A DNA stretch of 64,000 nt, from the NCBI RefSeq assembly GCF_964026575.1, contig NZ_OZ032161.1:496001-560000 (forward strand). Reading direction: 5' to 3'. The notes beneath the pieces were generated by a model. That model was not told the DNA's origin, did not search any database, and saw nothing but the letters and a program-made list of their open reading frames with translations. Position numbers and translations under genes: made by a program. Shown here piece by piece: positions 10,076 through 19,627 of the stretch (its first letter is position 1; each line of letters opens with the position of its first letter). The stretch is from Candidatus Tisiphia endosymbiont of Melanophora roralis. GTDB lineage: Bacteria > Pseudomonadota > Alphaproteobacteria > Rickettsiales > Rickettsiaceae.

Positions 10076-10738
10076 ATGACCTTAAAATCTCAAGCTTTTA
10101 ATATTAGCAATAATTTTGTAGTGGCACTGGATGGTCCAGCAGCATCGGGTAAGAGTACAATTGGGCAAATGTTAGCACAAAAACTTAAGCTTACTTACTT
10201 TCAATCAAGTATTGTATATAGAAGCCTTGCTATTTCTTGTATAAACCAAAAAATTGATCTTACTGACATAAATGGAATAATTGAATTATCCAAATCTACG
10301 GAATATGTACAAAATTCAGAACTTGATAGTGAGATTGTAGGTAATGTAGCATCAAAAATTGCTATTATACCGGAAGTAAGAAATAACCTAGGGAAATATC
10401 TAGGAAAATTAATAAAAACAACTCCTAGAATTATAATGGAAGGTAGAGATATTGGAACAGTAGTGGCCCCAAATGCTGACTTAAAGATTTTTATCAGAGC
10501 AGATATTGTTATTAGAGCAAAGAGAAGATATAAAGAATTGCAAGAAAAAGGAGGAGAATATATATTTGATACAGTTTTGGAACAACTAAAAATAAGAGAC
10601 AAACGGGATATAGAGCGTGATATTGCTCCAACTCTTCCCCCACAAGGAGCTTTAGAAATTGATACTTCTTATCTATCACCAAAAGAAGTGATTGATAAGA
10701 TCATGGAGTTTATTTCAGTTAACGCGAATTCGGGATAA
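10076..10738 (+). CDS. cmk: Cytidylate kinase
   Basis: 220 residues. The P-loop [14 protein letters not shown] (20-33) starts a nucleoside monophosphate kinase fold. [21 protein letters not shown] is the (d)CMP kinase signature, and [12 protein letters not shown] the lid with conserved Arg and Asp residues. It phosphorylates CMP and dCMP. It lies 423 bases before rpsA, the classic cmk-rpsA order. Oddly, the last residues NANSG and the TAA stop codon are encoded by the outer hairpin of repeat A2, so an insertion has replaced the original C-terminus. Confidence 0.95.
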   Translation: MTLKSQAFNISNNFVVALDGPAASGKSTIGQMLAQKLKLTYFQSSIVYRSLAISCINQKIDLTDINGIIELSKSTEYVQNSELDSEIVGNVASKIAIIPEVRNNLGKYLGKLIKTTPRIIMEGRDIGTVVAPNADLKIFIRADIVIRAKRRYKELQEKGGEYIFDTVLEQLKIRDKRDIERDIAPTLPPQGALEIDTSYLSPKEVIDKIMEFISVNANSG

Positions 10739-10977
10739 GAATTTGCCAATTCTTATCCCAAATTCGGTAAAATTATAGAAACAATCAGATTTGAGACGGC
10801 TCTGCATCTGATTGTTAAATTAATATTTTGCTAAAAACATGATTTTAAAAGATTAAAATCATGTTTTTAGCTTTAGAAAGGTTTAAAATGCATTCGCAAA
10901 ACTGCTTTAAGAATGCATTTTTCCTTATATTAAAGCCAATTCGGGATAAGAATTGACAAATTCTTATCCCGAATTGG
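10725..10977. repeat. Composite palindromic element, copy A2, overlapping the cmk stop
   Basis: 253 bases, the reverse-orientation counterpart of A1. Its outer hairpins are GAATTCGGGATAAGAATT (10725 onward) and CCAATTCGGGATAAGAATT (10936-10977), with three inner hairpins between. The first arm contributes the final codons and TAA of cmk. The rest of the cmk-rpsA gap holds no gene. Confidence 0.9.
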
Positions 10978-11161
10978 GGTAGTTAGGTAACATCAACATA
11001 TTTTATGTGCCATAGGTTGTTTTATCTACATTTTATTAACCATTCATAGTTAATTTAGTTGAATTTGATTACTTAAGGCGAAGAACAACTTGCTTATGTA
11101 AATTCAGGTCAATTAACTATAATTTTTATACTAGACGGCACAACTAGTATTAGAGAATAAT

Positions 11162-12907
11162 ATGCAAAAATTTAAGAAAAAATTTGTTTCTCAACTTGCT
11201 GAAATTAGCATTCAATCTCACGAAGATTTTGCACAAATGCTTGAAGCCGTAAGTACTAGTCACGTAAAAGAAGGTACTGTTGTCAAAGGTCAAGTAGTAG
11301 GGATTGCTAAAGGCATTATCATAGTTGATGTTGGATTAAAGAATGAAGGCAGAGTTCCTATAGAAGAATTTGCTCTAGCTAGTAATCAACCTTTACCAGA
11401 AGTTGGCGAGATAGTTGATGTATATATTGAGAAAATTGAAGGACGTAACGGTAGAACTATATTAAGTCGTGAAAAGGCCATTAGAGAAGAATCATGGGGA
11501 CATTTAGAAATTGCATGTGCCAATAAACAGTTTGTTGATGGTATAATATTCGGACGTGTTAAAGGTGGATTTACTGTTGACGTATCAGGGGTTGTTGCCT
11601 TCTTACCTGGAAGTCAGGTAGATGTTAGACCAATAAAAGATATTGCTTCGTTAATGGGTATCAAGCAGCCATTCCAAATTTTAAAGATGGATAAGAAACT
11701 TGGTAATATCGTAGTTTCTAGAAGAGCCATACTTGAAGAATCAAGATCTGAGGCTAGAGATGAAATGTTATCGAAAATTAAGGAAGGAATAATATTAGAT
11801 GGTACAGTAAAAAATATCACTGATTACGGTGCGTTTATTGCTTTAGGTAATTCAGGTAATGTAGACGGTCTATTGCACGTTACTGATATTTCATGGAGCA
11901 GAATAAATCACCCTTCTGAAGTTTTATCTCTAGATCAAAAGGTTAGGGTTATAGTTATAAAATTTAATGAAGAAACTAAGAGAATTTCACTTGGTATGAA
12001 GCAACTTGATCATAATCCATGGCAAAGTATAAAAGAAGAATTCCCAGTTGGCAAAGTAATGACTGGCAAAGTAACAAATATTGCTGATTATGGGGTATTT
12101 ATTGAATTAAAAGATGGTATTGAAGGACTCGTTCATTCAAGTGAAATTAGCTGGGTAAAATCAAATCAACATCCTAAGAAAATGCTTACTATTGGTCAAG
12201 AAGTTCAATTTACAATTTTAGAAGTTGATACCGATAAACATAGAATATCTCTAAGTATTAAACAGTGTCAAGATAACCCAATTATTGGGTTTGCACATAG
12301 TCATCCAATAGGTAGTATAATTAAAGCACCAATACGAAATATCACTGACTTTGGTATGTTTGTAGCACTTAATGACAACATTGATGGTATGATTCATGAA
12401 ACAGATATAAGTTGGGAAGGCAATGGTACTGAGCTGTTAAAAACATATAAAAAGAATGATCAAATAGAGTGTAAAGTCTTATCAATTGATATTGAAAAGG
12501 AACGTATAAGCTTAGGTATTAAACAACTAAGCTTTGACCCCCAGCAAGATGAATTTGACATGTACAAAAAAAATATGGTAGTTACTTGCTCAGTTACTGA
12601 AGTTAAAGATGATGGGATAGAAGTTATTTTAGACGACAAAATACCGGGTTTCATCAAAAAAGCTGATCTTTCTAGTGAAAAAGCTGATCAAAAAACTGAA
12701 AGATTTGTCCCTAATGACAGAATTGATGCAAAAATCATTACCATTGATAAGGCATCTCGTAAAGTTACTTTGTCAATAAAAGCACTTGAAATAGAAAAGA
12801 GAGAAAAAGCTATCAAAGAATATGGTTCTGCTGATAGCGCTGCTAGTCTAGGGGACATACTTGGAACAGCTCTTGACAATAAAGGAGACAAAAACAGTAA
12901 AACTTGA
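11162..12907 (+). CDS. rpsA: 30S ribosomal protein S1
   Basis: 581 residues with six S1 RNA-binding domains in series. The two N-terminal domains are divergent ([38 protein letters not shown]). The others show the repeating [24 protein letters not shown] pattern at roughly 200, 285, 370 and 460. S1 helps mRNAs with weak Shine-Dalgarno sites bind the ribosome. The family length in alphaproteobacteria is about 560-580. Confidence 0.97.
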   Translation: MQKFKKKFVSQLAEISIQSHEDFAQMLEAVSTSHVKEGTVVKGQVVGIAKGIIIVDVGLKNEGRVPIEEFALASNQPLPEVGEIVDVYIEKIEGRNGRTILSREKAIREESWGHLEIACANKQFVDGIIFGRVKGGFTVDVSGVVAFLPGSQVDVRPIKDIASLMGIKQPFQILKMDKKLGNIVVSRRAILEESRSEARDEMLSKIKEGIILDGTVKNITDYGAFIALGNSGNVDGLLHVTDISWSRINHPSEVLSLDQKVRVIVIKFNEETKRISLGMKQLDHNPWQSIKEEFPVGKVMTGKVTNIADYGVFIELKDGIEGLVHSSEISWVKSNQHPKKMLTIGQEVQFTILEVDTDKHRISLSIKQCQDNPIIGFAHSHPIGSIIKAPIRNITDFGMFVALNDNIDGMIHETDISWEGNGTELLKTYKKNDQIECKVLSIDIEKERISLGIKQLSFDPQQDEFDMYKKNMVVTCSVTEVKDDGIEVILDDKIPGFIKKADLSSEKADQKTERFVPNDRIDAKIITIDKASRKVTLSIKALEIEKREKAIKEYGSADSAASLGDILGTALDNKGDKNSKT

Positions 12908-12914
12908 TATTTAT

Positions 12915-13191
12915 TAGATGTCTTTGGCAAACTCGCTTATGCTGAGGAATTTAAAGAAGCCACGGAATATCGACCCGCAGCGGACGATGATGTACGTGAG
13001 GAGCAGCAGTAGCCGGTAGCACGAATAAGTTGTACCATTTCCGAAAACTAATCATCACGTCGTCGTACTTTATGATCTCCGCTCCTCACGTACTAGTTGT
13101 ACGCGAAGGTAGCCGACACTCGTACTCCGAGTAGCAATTTAGTTTTGGGAAATGGTATTACCAGCAGAAGTAGAGTTTGCCAAAGATCTCT
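12915..13191. repeat. Palindromic element family E, copy E3, with nested F2
   Basis: Outer arms TCTTTGGCAAACTCGC and GAGTTTGCCAAAGA bound a family E element that is about 130 bases longer than the others because a complete family F element (13033-13157) lies inside it. The E3 sequence resumes with ACCAGCAGAAGTAGAG after the insert. It fills most of the rpsA-murA gap. Confidence 0.88.
13033..13157. repeat. Palindromic element family F, copy F2, nested inside E3
   Basis: Arms TACCATTTCCGAAAACTAA and TTAGTTTTGGGAAATGGTA match F1. The core CCTCACGTACTAGTTGTACGC is identical to that of F1. Its placement splits E3 and shows that family F inserted after E3 was in place. Confidence 0.85.
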
Positions 13192-13314
13192 ATTATTGTT
13201 TTGTAGCAAAATCGAAGGCCTTTACTTCAATTTTGCTACTCAATTTTTACCTAAAAACTTGAAAAGTAGTAAACTAATTTTCAAGTTTTTGTAAGTAATA
13301 TATAGGATTTTTCC

Positions 13315-14589
13315 ATGGACAGTTTGATAATTAAAGGCGGTATCCCTCTTGAAGGTAGTATTAGCATTAGTGGGGCTAAAAATTCGGCCCTACCAATTAT
13401 GACTGCAGCACTACTTACAGATAAGCTTAGTATTAACAATGTTCCAAAGCTTACTGATATTCTCACAATGAAAAAATTACTTGAGAATTTAGGTAGTGTT
13501 GTTACTGTAACTGATCATCAAGATCGATTGAGTATGGATATCGACAGCAGCAATATTAATAATTTTACTGCCCCATATGATATAGTACGTAAAATGCGTG
13601 CTTCTATTTGGGTTCTAGGACCTCTACTTTCTAGATTTTCTAAAGCTAAGGTTTCCTTACCTGGAGGATGTGCTATAGGTGCTCGACAAGTTGATCTACA
13701 TGTAGCAGTTCTACAAGCTATGGGAGCAAATGTTGACGTCGATCATGGTTATATTAATGCTACAATTAAAGGTAGATTAAAAGCTGTACATTTTGTTTTT
13801 AATAAAATATCTGTTGGAGCAACAATTAATGCCATAATGGCTGCTACTTTGGCTGAAGGAGAAACAATATTATTTAACTGTGCTAGAGAACCAGAAATCA
13901 TTGATCTGTGCCATTGTCTTAGCAAAATGGGTGCAGAAATAGATGGAATTGCTACAAATGAAATAAGAATAATTGGTAGATCTCATTTAAAAAATGTCAA
14001 TTATTCAATTATGCCGGATCGTATTGAAGCTGGTACTTACATGATTGCTGCTGCTATTACTAAAGGCAATTTAAACATTTATGGAATCAGCAATAATATC
14101 GTTGAAAATATAGTATTAAAGCTTATTGAAGCTGGTATAGAAATTTTACCTATTGATAATGGTTTAAGAGTTTCTTACGTAGGTAAATTAAACCCTGTGG
14201 ACATCCATACAAATCCATATCCAGGGTTTGCAACAGACTTACAAGCTCAGTTTATGAGCCTTATGACTCTTTGCAAAGGTTCTTCTATAATTACAGAAAA
14301 CATTTTTGAGAATCGCTTTATGCATGTTCCTGAATTATGCAGAATGGGGGCAAATATAACAATTAACGGAAAGAGTGCTATAATACGGGGTGTACCTTTT
14401 TTGACAGGAGCAGAAGTAATGGCAAGTGACCTCAGAGCATCAGTATCCCTAGTATTAGCTGGACTTGCCGCCAACGATACAACAAGAATACACCGAATCT
14501 ACCACTTAGACCGTGGATACCAAACATTGGAGAAAAAACTAACCAGTTGCGGGGCAAATATAGTACGAATTACTGGAGGTAATGTTTAA
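13315..14589 (+). CDS. murA: UDP-N-acetylglucosamine 1-carboxyvinyltransferase
   Basis: 424 residues, standard for MurA. Lys22 and Asn23 in SGAKNSALP bind UDP-GlcNAc, and the catalytic loop Cys119 in [15 protein letters not shown] is present, so fosfomycin should be able to react with it. [16 protein letters not shown] near residue 300 carries the conserved Asp. MurA commits UDP-GlcNAc to peptidoglycan synthesis, and with murE in this window shows that the cell makes at least a minimal wall. Confidence 0.97.
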   Translation: MDSLIIKGGIPLEGSISISGAKNSALPIMTAALLTDKLSINNVPKLTDILTMKKLLENLGSVVTVTDHQDRLSMDIDSSNINNFTAPYDIVRKMRASIWVLGPLLSRFSKAKVSLPGGCAIGARQVDLHVAVLQAMGANVDVDHGYINATIKGRLKAVHFVFNKISVGATINAIMAATLAEGETILFNCAREPEIIDLCHCLSKMGAEIDGIATNEIRIIGRSHLKNVNYSIMPDRIEAGTYMIAAAITKGNLNIYGISNNIVENIVLKLIEAGIEILPIDNGLRVSYVGKLNPVDIHTNPYPGFATDLQAQFMSLMTLCKGSSIITENIFENRFMHVPELCRMGANITINGKSAIIRGVPFLTGAEVMASDLRASVSLVLAGLAANDTTRIHRIYHLDRGYQTLEKKLTSCGANIVRITGGNV

Positions 14590-14605
14590 ATAAATTCGTT
14601 ATATT

Positions 14606-14745
14606 TAGGTAGAACTTCAAGAATTAAGATTTCCGCGACCTAAAGATCGAAACTACTCCGTTACTCATGTACGTTACGCTGCTCGACTTTGCTACTGCCT
14701 AGCTCTTCTTGAAGTTATACTATCGTCTATCAATTCTTGAAATCA
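14606..14745. repeat. Repeat family H, copy H1
   Basis: Starts GGTAGAACTTCAAGAATTAAG and ends TCGTCTATCAATTCTTGAAATC. The core CATGTACGTTACGCTGCTCG is shared with H2 (16990-17470), and its end segment recurs at 28512-28545. It sits in the murA-carD convergent gap. Confidence 0.75.
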
Positions 14746-14781
14746 TAGCAGTGTATCACCTTGGAAAAATGAGTTTCCAAT

Positions 14782-15285
14782 TTACGCAGCGAGCTTATCT
14801 CTCAATACTTCAATTAATTTATTAATTGCTTCGTCAGGATTTATATTCTCAAGAATTGCAAGTTCCCCAGCTAGCCTATTTAAGGCTGATTCATAAATAG
14901 TCCTTTCACTATAAGATCGATCACTATCAACATTCTTATAGAGATCTCGTACCACTTCTGCTACAGATACTACATTACCAGAATTTATTTTACCCTCATA
15001 TTCTTGTGCTCTTCTACTCCACATCCTATTACCTTGCTTAGCTTTACCCTGAAGTGTTGAATATATTAAAGCTAAATCAGTTTTACTAACAAGTTTTCTA
15101 AGACCCGAAATAGCAGCTCTGTTTACCGGTACTTTCAAAGTCATTTTGTCTTGAGGGAACGATATTACATAAACCTTAATATCAGCACCAGCTATGATTT
15201 GGTGTTCTACATTTACTATCTCTCCAACTCCATGAGATGGATATACAATTCTTTCTCCTACTTTAAATTCAGACGATGTTGACAT
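14782..15285 (-). CDS. carD: CarD-family transcriptional regulator
   Basis: 167 residues. The N-terminal Tudor-like RNA polymerase-interaction domain contains GERIVYPSHGVGEIVNV and FPQDKMTLKVPVNRA. The C-terminal helical domain contains the DNA-contacting Trp in GNRMWSRRAQEYEGKINSG. CarD binds the RNA polymerase beta subunit and stabilises open promoter complexes, including at rRNA promoters. It is usual in alphaproteobacteria including Rickettsia. Confidence 0.93.
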   Translation of the reverse strand: MSTSSEFKVGERIVYPSHGVGEIVNVEHQIIAGADIKVYVISFPQDKMTLKVPVNRAAISGLRKLVSKTDLALIYSTLQGKAKQGNRMWSRRAQEYEGKINSGNVVSVAEVVRDLYKNVDSDRSYSERTIYESALNRLAGELAILENINPDEAINKLIEVLRDKLAA

Positions 15286-15424
15286 GCTTACTCCTTTCCA
15301 TTATAAAAACTTAGACCATGGTCAATTGATTTGAATTTGTGTCAGTGAGTTGCAAATAATTAAATCCTAACTATAGATATTTTGCAAATCACAATACTAA
15401 AGATAACACTCCCTAAATATACTT

Positions 15425-15545
15425 GAATGTGACTCCGAATTAAATTTGAAAATGAGGAAAGAACACACTAGACGTACATTATGGTACGGGAGTCCTTGAT
15501 ATTTTCAAATAACAATTCTTCGAAACAGAATTAGTATACAATACA
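15425..15545. repeat. Repeat family I, copy I1
   Basis: The element contains AAATTTGAAAATGAGG and GATATTTTCAAATAACAATTC as inverted arms around CTAGACGTACATTATGGTAC. A second copy at 32553-32715 has the same arms. It lies in the region upstream of carD. Confidence 0.65.
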
Positions 15546-15624
15546 GACTAATTTTACTCTGTGGTAGTATAGCATATTTTAGAAGGATAACAAAGTATAA
15601 GTTATAAAAAAATATTACCCTAAC

Positions 15625-15869
15625 CTGAATTCGATGTAACAAGTTACATCGAATTCAGTATTATATATAGAAACAATCAGGTTTGAAGCGGTTCTACACC
15701 TGATTATTAAAATATAACACTCCATTCAACATGTGATTTTAATAATTAAAATCACATGTTGAATGATGAAAAAAGTTAAAATGCACTCGCGTCAGCCGCT
15801 TTAAGAGTGCATTTTTCCTTATAACAAAGCCAGTTCGATATAAGAATTATTAATTCTTATATCGAACTG
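15625..15869. repeat. Composite palindromic element, copy A4
   Basis: 245 bases, almost identical to A3 at 8004-8248 in the same orientation, with the same five hairpins. It ends 75 bases before the tRNA-Cys gene. Confidence 0.9.
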
Positions 15870-15943
15870 AGGTTACCCTGCCTAAAACAAAAGAAAAATA
15901 AGTTGCCTTTTGCTCTAATATTGGTTAGTATTCAAAGCCTTTA

Positions 15944-16018
15944 GGCTAGGTAGCAAAGTGGTAATGCCGTGGACTGCAAATCCTCAATGCGCCGGTTCGA
16001 TTCCGGCCCTGGCCTCCA
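15944..16018 (+). tRNA. tRNA-Cys (anticodon GCA)
   Basis: Acceptor stem GGCTAGG with CCTGGCC (one G-T pair), anticodon loop CTGCAAA giving GCA, and T arm GCCGGTTCGATTCCGGC. The base before the encoded CCA is T, which matches the U73 identity element of tRNA-Cys. It is 75 bases long and ends 21 bases before the xerD start. Confidence 0.95.
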
Positions 16019-16039
16019 TTAAAACAAACTGTACATAAT

Positions 16040-16969
16040 ATGGTAGAGTTTATCGAACAATTCCTAGAAATGATGATAGCGGAGCGTGGTGTAGCTAATA
16101 ATTCCGTACTTGGCTACAAAGGTGATCTGTTAGATTTTCAGAAATTTTTATCACAGAATAACTTGTTAGAGCTGAATATTAAAGCTGAAAATATTAGAGA
16201 CTGGATAGAATATTTATCAGGAAATGGCTTGCAGGCAAGATCAATCAACCGGAAAATATCCACTATAAAAAACTATTATGAATTTTTAATTAGCGAAAAG
16301 CATACCAATTATAATCCTGCTTTGATGGTAGATCTACCAAGATATCAAACTAAACTTCCTTCTACATTATCAATTGATAAAATCAAAGATTTACTTTTCT
16401 ATTGTGATCAAGACAAAAATCCTGATTCCATACGCCTAAAAGCAATGATTCATTTATTATATGCAAGTGGGTTACGTGTTTCTGAGCTTGTCAGTATAAG
16501 GTTAACTGATATTTTAGTAAATCAAATGTCCCAAAATATTAGAAAAATATTTTCAATAATCGGTAAAGGTAATAAAGAAAGAATGGTAATAATCAATGAA
16601 CAGGCTACCATGAGTTTGTCCGATTATTTAACTATTCGTAGTAAATTTATAAGCAAAAAACACCCTAAAAGTCAAATTTATTTATTTTGTTCTTCTTCAG
16701 CTAGTGGTCATATGACTAGGCAGAATTTTGCAATTCTGTTAAAACAAGCATCTATTAAGGCTGGGCTAGACCCAAGTAATATCTCCCCACATACTTTACG
16801 TCACAGTTTTGCAAGCCATTTGCTAGAAGGCGGTGCAGATCTTAGGGTAATTCAAGAACTACTTGGACATGCTGATATTAGTACTACCCAAATTTACACA
16901 CATATACAAACAAAGCATCTAAAACAGGCTTTAGATCATCATCCGCTTAAATCATCTATACTCAAATGA
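16040..16969 (+). CDS. xerD: Site-specific tyrosine recombinase XerD
   Basis: 309 residues. The N-terminal SAM-like core-binding domain is at 1-100. The catalytic set is complete: Arg146 ([10 protein letters not shown]), Lys176 (GKGNKER), His251 and Arg254 ([10 protein letters not shown]), His277 (LLGHADI) and Tyr286 (QIYTH). XerD acts with XerC at dif sites to resolve chromosome dimers. It lies directly after tRNA-Cys but has the length and motifs of the housekeeping enzyme rather than of an integrase. Confidence 0.93.
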   Translation: MVEFIEQFLEMMIAERGVANNSVLGYKGDLLDFQKFLSQNNLLELNIKAENIRDWIEYLSGNGLQARSINRKISTIKNYYEFLISEKHTNYNPALMVDLPRYQTKLPSTLSIDKIKDLLFYCDQDKNPDSIRLKAMIHLLYASGLRVSELVSIRLTDILVNQMSQNIRKIFSIIGKGNKERMVIINEQATMSLSDYLTIRSKFISKKHPKSQIYLFCSSSASGHMTRQNFAILLKQASIKAGLDPSNISPHTLRHSFASHLLEGGADLRVIQELLGHADISTTQIYTHIQTKHLKQALDHHPLKSSILK

Positions 16970-16989
16970 TGTAAAGAATTAATGGTATA

Positions 16990-17470
16990 CTCAGGTAGAA
17001 CTTCAAGAATTAAGATTCCCGCGACCAAAGATCGAAGCTGCTCACGTCTCATCTTCGAGATAAATATGAGCAGAAATTATGCTATAGAACGTGAGTATTA
17101 TGCGACGAGTGGAGTGTAGAATTAAATTCTCGTTACTGACTACATTTTTTCACCTGTGGAATTTTATAATAAAGAAATACTGATAAAAGTGTACTTTAAT
17201 GACAAGAGTTTTTATTTGAAACAAAACAATGGTAATACACATAAGAAGCATTATGTTGACTAATTTTTAGTATGTCAAGTAGAAAAGTGATGTTTACATG
17301 ACTACAAACTTCATTCCAAAACCACTACGAACCTGATTCTTTAGACGTTTCAAGCACTTTTTCGTCTCGAAGATGAGTCACGTACTAATGTACGCCTAGC
17401 AGCTCGACTTTGCTACTGCCTAGCTCTTCTTGAAGTTATACTATCGTCTACCAACTCTTCATTTACGAGT
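16990..17470. repeat. Repeat family H, copy H2, split by a MITE-like insertion
   Basis: The left part begins GGTAGAACTTCAAGAATTAAG and stops at CTGCTCACGT near 17047. The right part resumes TCACGTACTAATGTACGCC at 17378 and runs to the CGTCTACCAACTCTTC end. Removing the insert restores a continuous match to H1. Confidence 0.75.
17048..17377. mobile_element. MITE-like 330 bp insertion with 13 bp terminal inverted repeats
   Basis: The insert begins CTCATCTTCGAGA (17048-17060) and ends with its perfect complement TCTCGAAGATGAG (17365-17377). It is flanked by a direct 6-base repeat TCACGT (17042-17047 and 17378-17383). No coding frame is visible inside, so it is a non-autonomous element. A matching transposase is not present in this window. 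Confidence 0.8.
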
Positions 17471-17499
17471 AGTATATTATATAATACATATGAGTAATT

Positions 17500-18698
17500 T
17501 CATTGGTCATGATGATCAAAATCACCTAATGGTTTCATTATATCATCTTGGTGAATTATTTCATCTGTCAAACCAGTTCCTGGATTAGAAATAGGTGTTT
17601 CAGATGATAAATTGTTAACAAAACTTCTTACAGAAATTTTCATTTTTTCTGTCAGTTGTTCCGAGGCATCTAGTCCATCCATGAATGGAAAGTGGTCTTC
17701 GTCCCAGTTAAAGAGTCTAGAAGGGTTATCTAATATATGGAAAATACGACAAAATTCAGCTTTATCTCCATCATTAGGTAATTCTTTGTGCTCAGAAACA
17801 TAACGAAATGTTTCTACAAATTTCTTTATTTTTTCTTCAAGACATTTGGCTTCTTTTAATATTTCTTCATTATCCAATTTTGCTAATTTCTCCATGACGT
17901 TTTCTATCTCACAAACATTAGCATAATTTTTAAGTAGTACCATTACTGTTTCAGGGTGTTCATGTTCTATTGCTATTTCTAAGGGATATTGCTTATCATG
18001 AGGCCACCTTTCATCTAAATACTCTTGTACATTAGCTAAAGAAGGATCATCTTTTCTACAACAGTAGAAAATCCTGCCCGTATTGCAGTATGTATAGCGT
18101 GATAATAATAGTGACCATTGTTAAAAAAAACATTTACTGATGCATGATGATCTATTAGTGTATGGGCTGTATTAATATAGTCCTCCTTTTGTTCTGAATT
18201 CTTTGTAATATCACTATTATCTTCTATATCAGAATCTACTTTAGGGTCTGTATCAGGTATGTCGTCAGGGTTTGCATCATATATATCTTGATATTTGGCA
18301 ACCCATAGATCCAACACATTAAATAATGGTGTATTATATAATTCTCCTTTGTCCTTAAATCTTGTAATGTCTTTACCCCAACCCTTACTATCCACTTGAG
18401 CTCCGTGATCAAGTAATATCTCTACTGCCTGATATTTAGTGTTCAATGCTGCTTCATGTAAAGCTGTCCTTTTTTCATAACCTAACACATCTACCGTAGC
18501 ACCAGACTTAATTAATAACTCTATTATATCAGTAAACCCTTCTTTTGCCGCTATACGTAATGGAGTTCTGCCATTTTTATCTTTGGCATTAATATCAAGG
18601 TTAGGCAATTCTAATATTTTTCTTACTTCCTCAATATTTCCACTCTTAACTGCCACATGTAGTTGCATAGTGCTAGCTACATCTTTATCTTTACTCAT
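17500..18698 (-). pseudogene. Ankyrin-repeat protein, frameshifted
   Basis: The first frame (18698-18036, 220 residues) starts at an ATG preceded by AGAGGA. It holds ankyrin repeats such as GRTPLRIAAKEGFTDIIELL and KRTALHEAALNTKYQAVEIL and stops after STVVEKMILL. The next frame continues as DDPSLANVQEYLDERWPHD, then YPLEIAIEHEHPETVMVLLK, a further ankyrin unit, and ends at 17500. The shift is at a TTTT run on the plus strand (18052-18055). One base would restore about 399 codons. Ankyrin proteins of Rickettsiaceae are often host-directed; this one is probably inactive or relies on slippage. Confidence 0.82.
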
Positions 18699-18892
18699 CT
18701 GATCCTCTTTTATATAATCATTATAGTTGAATTATATCATATTCTTCCTACCCGCTAAGCATATTTATGAAAAAATTTATACAACAAGATTAGAAAATAT
18801 TGCATCTTTTTAAAAATAAAAAGTAGTAAATGCTTTAAGTAATCAGAATTTTAGTTTATAATAACTTTATAATTAAAATATCATGGTTTCTT

Positions 18893-19627
18893 ATGGAAGA
18901 TGTTAATAACTATTGGGATAATTCAAAATACCAGTATTGTGCATATGCTGAGAGGTTGCTTAATGAGTTAATTTTGCTAAATAAAAAAGTAAAGCAACCA
19001 ATAGACATGTATGAAGTCAAAAAAGGCATCTACTATGCTAAAAAATATCATGGCAGTCAAATGAGACAATCTGGTGAGCCTTATTATTCTCATCCGATTG
19101 AAGTGGCGTATATGCTTGCCCAGTACACAGCCCTAGAAATTCCAAAATATTTCAGAACTGACATGATTGTGACTGCATTACTACACGACACCATCGAGGA
19201 TACAAAACTTACCGAAAAGATGATTGCTTACATCTTTGGCAGTCAAGTGGCTAGTCAAGTAGAAGACTTAACTAGGGTTAAACCTAGTGGCAAGATTAGC
19301 TCGGCGGAAATGGTCGAAATGTTATATAAAGAAAAAAAACATGATGTGCTTTTAGTTAAGTTATTTGACAGATTACATAATATACAAACGGTTAGTGCTA
19401 AATCACCGGAAAAAGCTAAAAAGATTATAGAAGAGACCTTACGTTATTTCGTAGTTTTAGCAGAATATTTAGGGTTACCTAGCGTATCAAAATTAATACA
19501 CACATATACTACTATTAATGTATTGACAGACATTGATTTAAATGCAACTAATTTTTCTTATCAAAATAATTACCAGCCGCTTTCTCTAATCTACCAAAAT
19601 GCATTACACCAAAACTATAACTTATAA
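18893..19627 (+). CDS. SpoT-like (p)ppGpp hydrolase, HD domain only (copy 1)
   Basis: 244 residues. The HD hydrolase set is complete: His53 (KYHGSQMRQSGEPYYSHP), His98-Asp99 (ALLHDTIED) with the Glu-Asp at 102-103, and Asp159 (KLFDRLHN). There is no synthetase, TGS or ACT domain, so it can only degrade (p)ppGpp or a related nucleotide. Two paralogues lie at 23895 and 59831. Its last 80 bases overlap the end of the opposite-strand proP gene, and the same overlap is seen in all three pairs. Confidence 0.88.
   Translation: MEDVNNYWDNSKYQYCAYAERLLNELILLNKKVKQPIDMYEVKKGIYYAKKYHGSQMRQSGEPYYSHPIEVAYMLAQYTALEIPKYFRTDMIVTALLHDTIEDTKLTEKMIAYIFGSQVASQVEDLTRVKPSGKISSAEMVEMLYKEKKHDVLLVKLFDRLHNIQTVSAKSPEKAKKIIEETLRYFVVLAEYLGLPSVSKLIHTYTTINVLTDIDLNATNFSYQNNYQPLSLIYQNALHQNYNL

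Noticed and set aside
13097-13294. 65-residue frame on the plus strand
   Set aside because: It reads through nested repeats F2/E3 and shows no conserved features.
16040-16969. Phage or island integrase next to tRNA-Cys
   Set aside because: Length, motifs and lack of other mobile genes or an att repeat of the tRNA 3' end fit housekeeping XerD.
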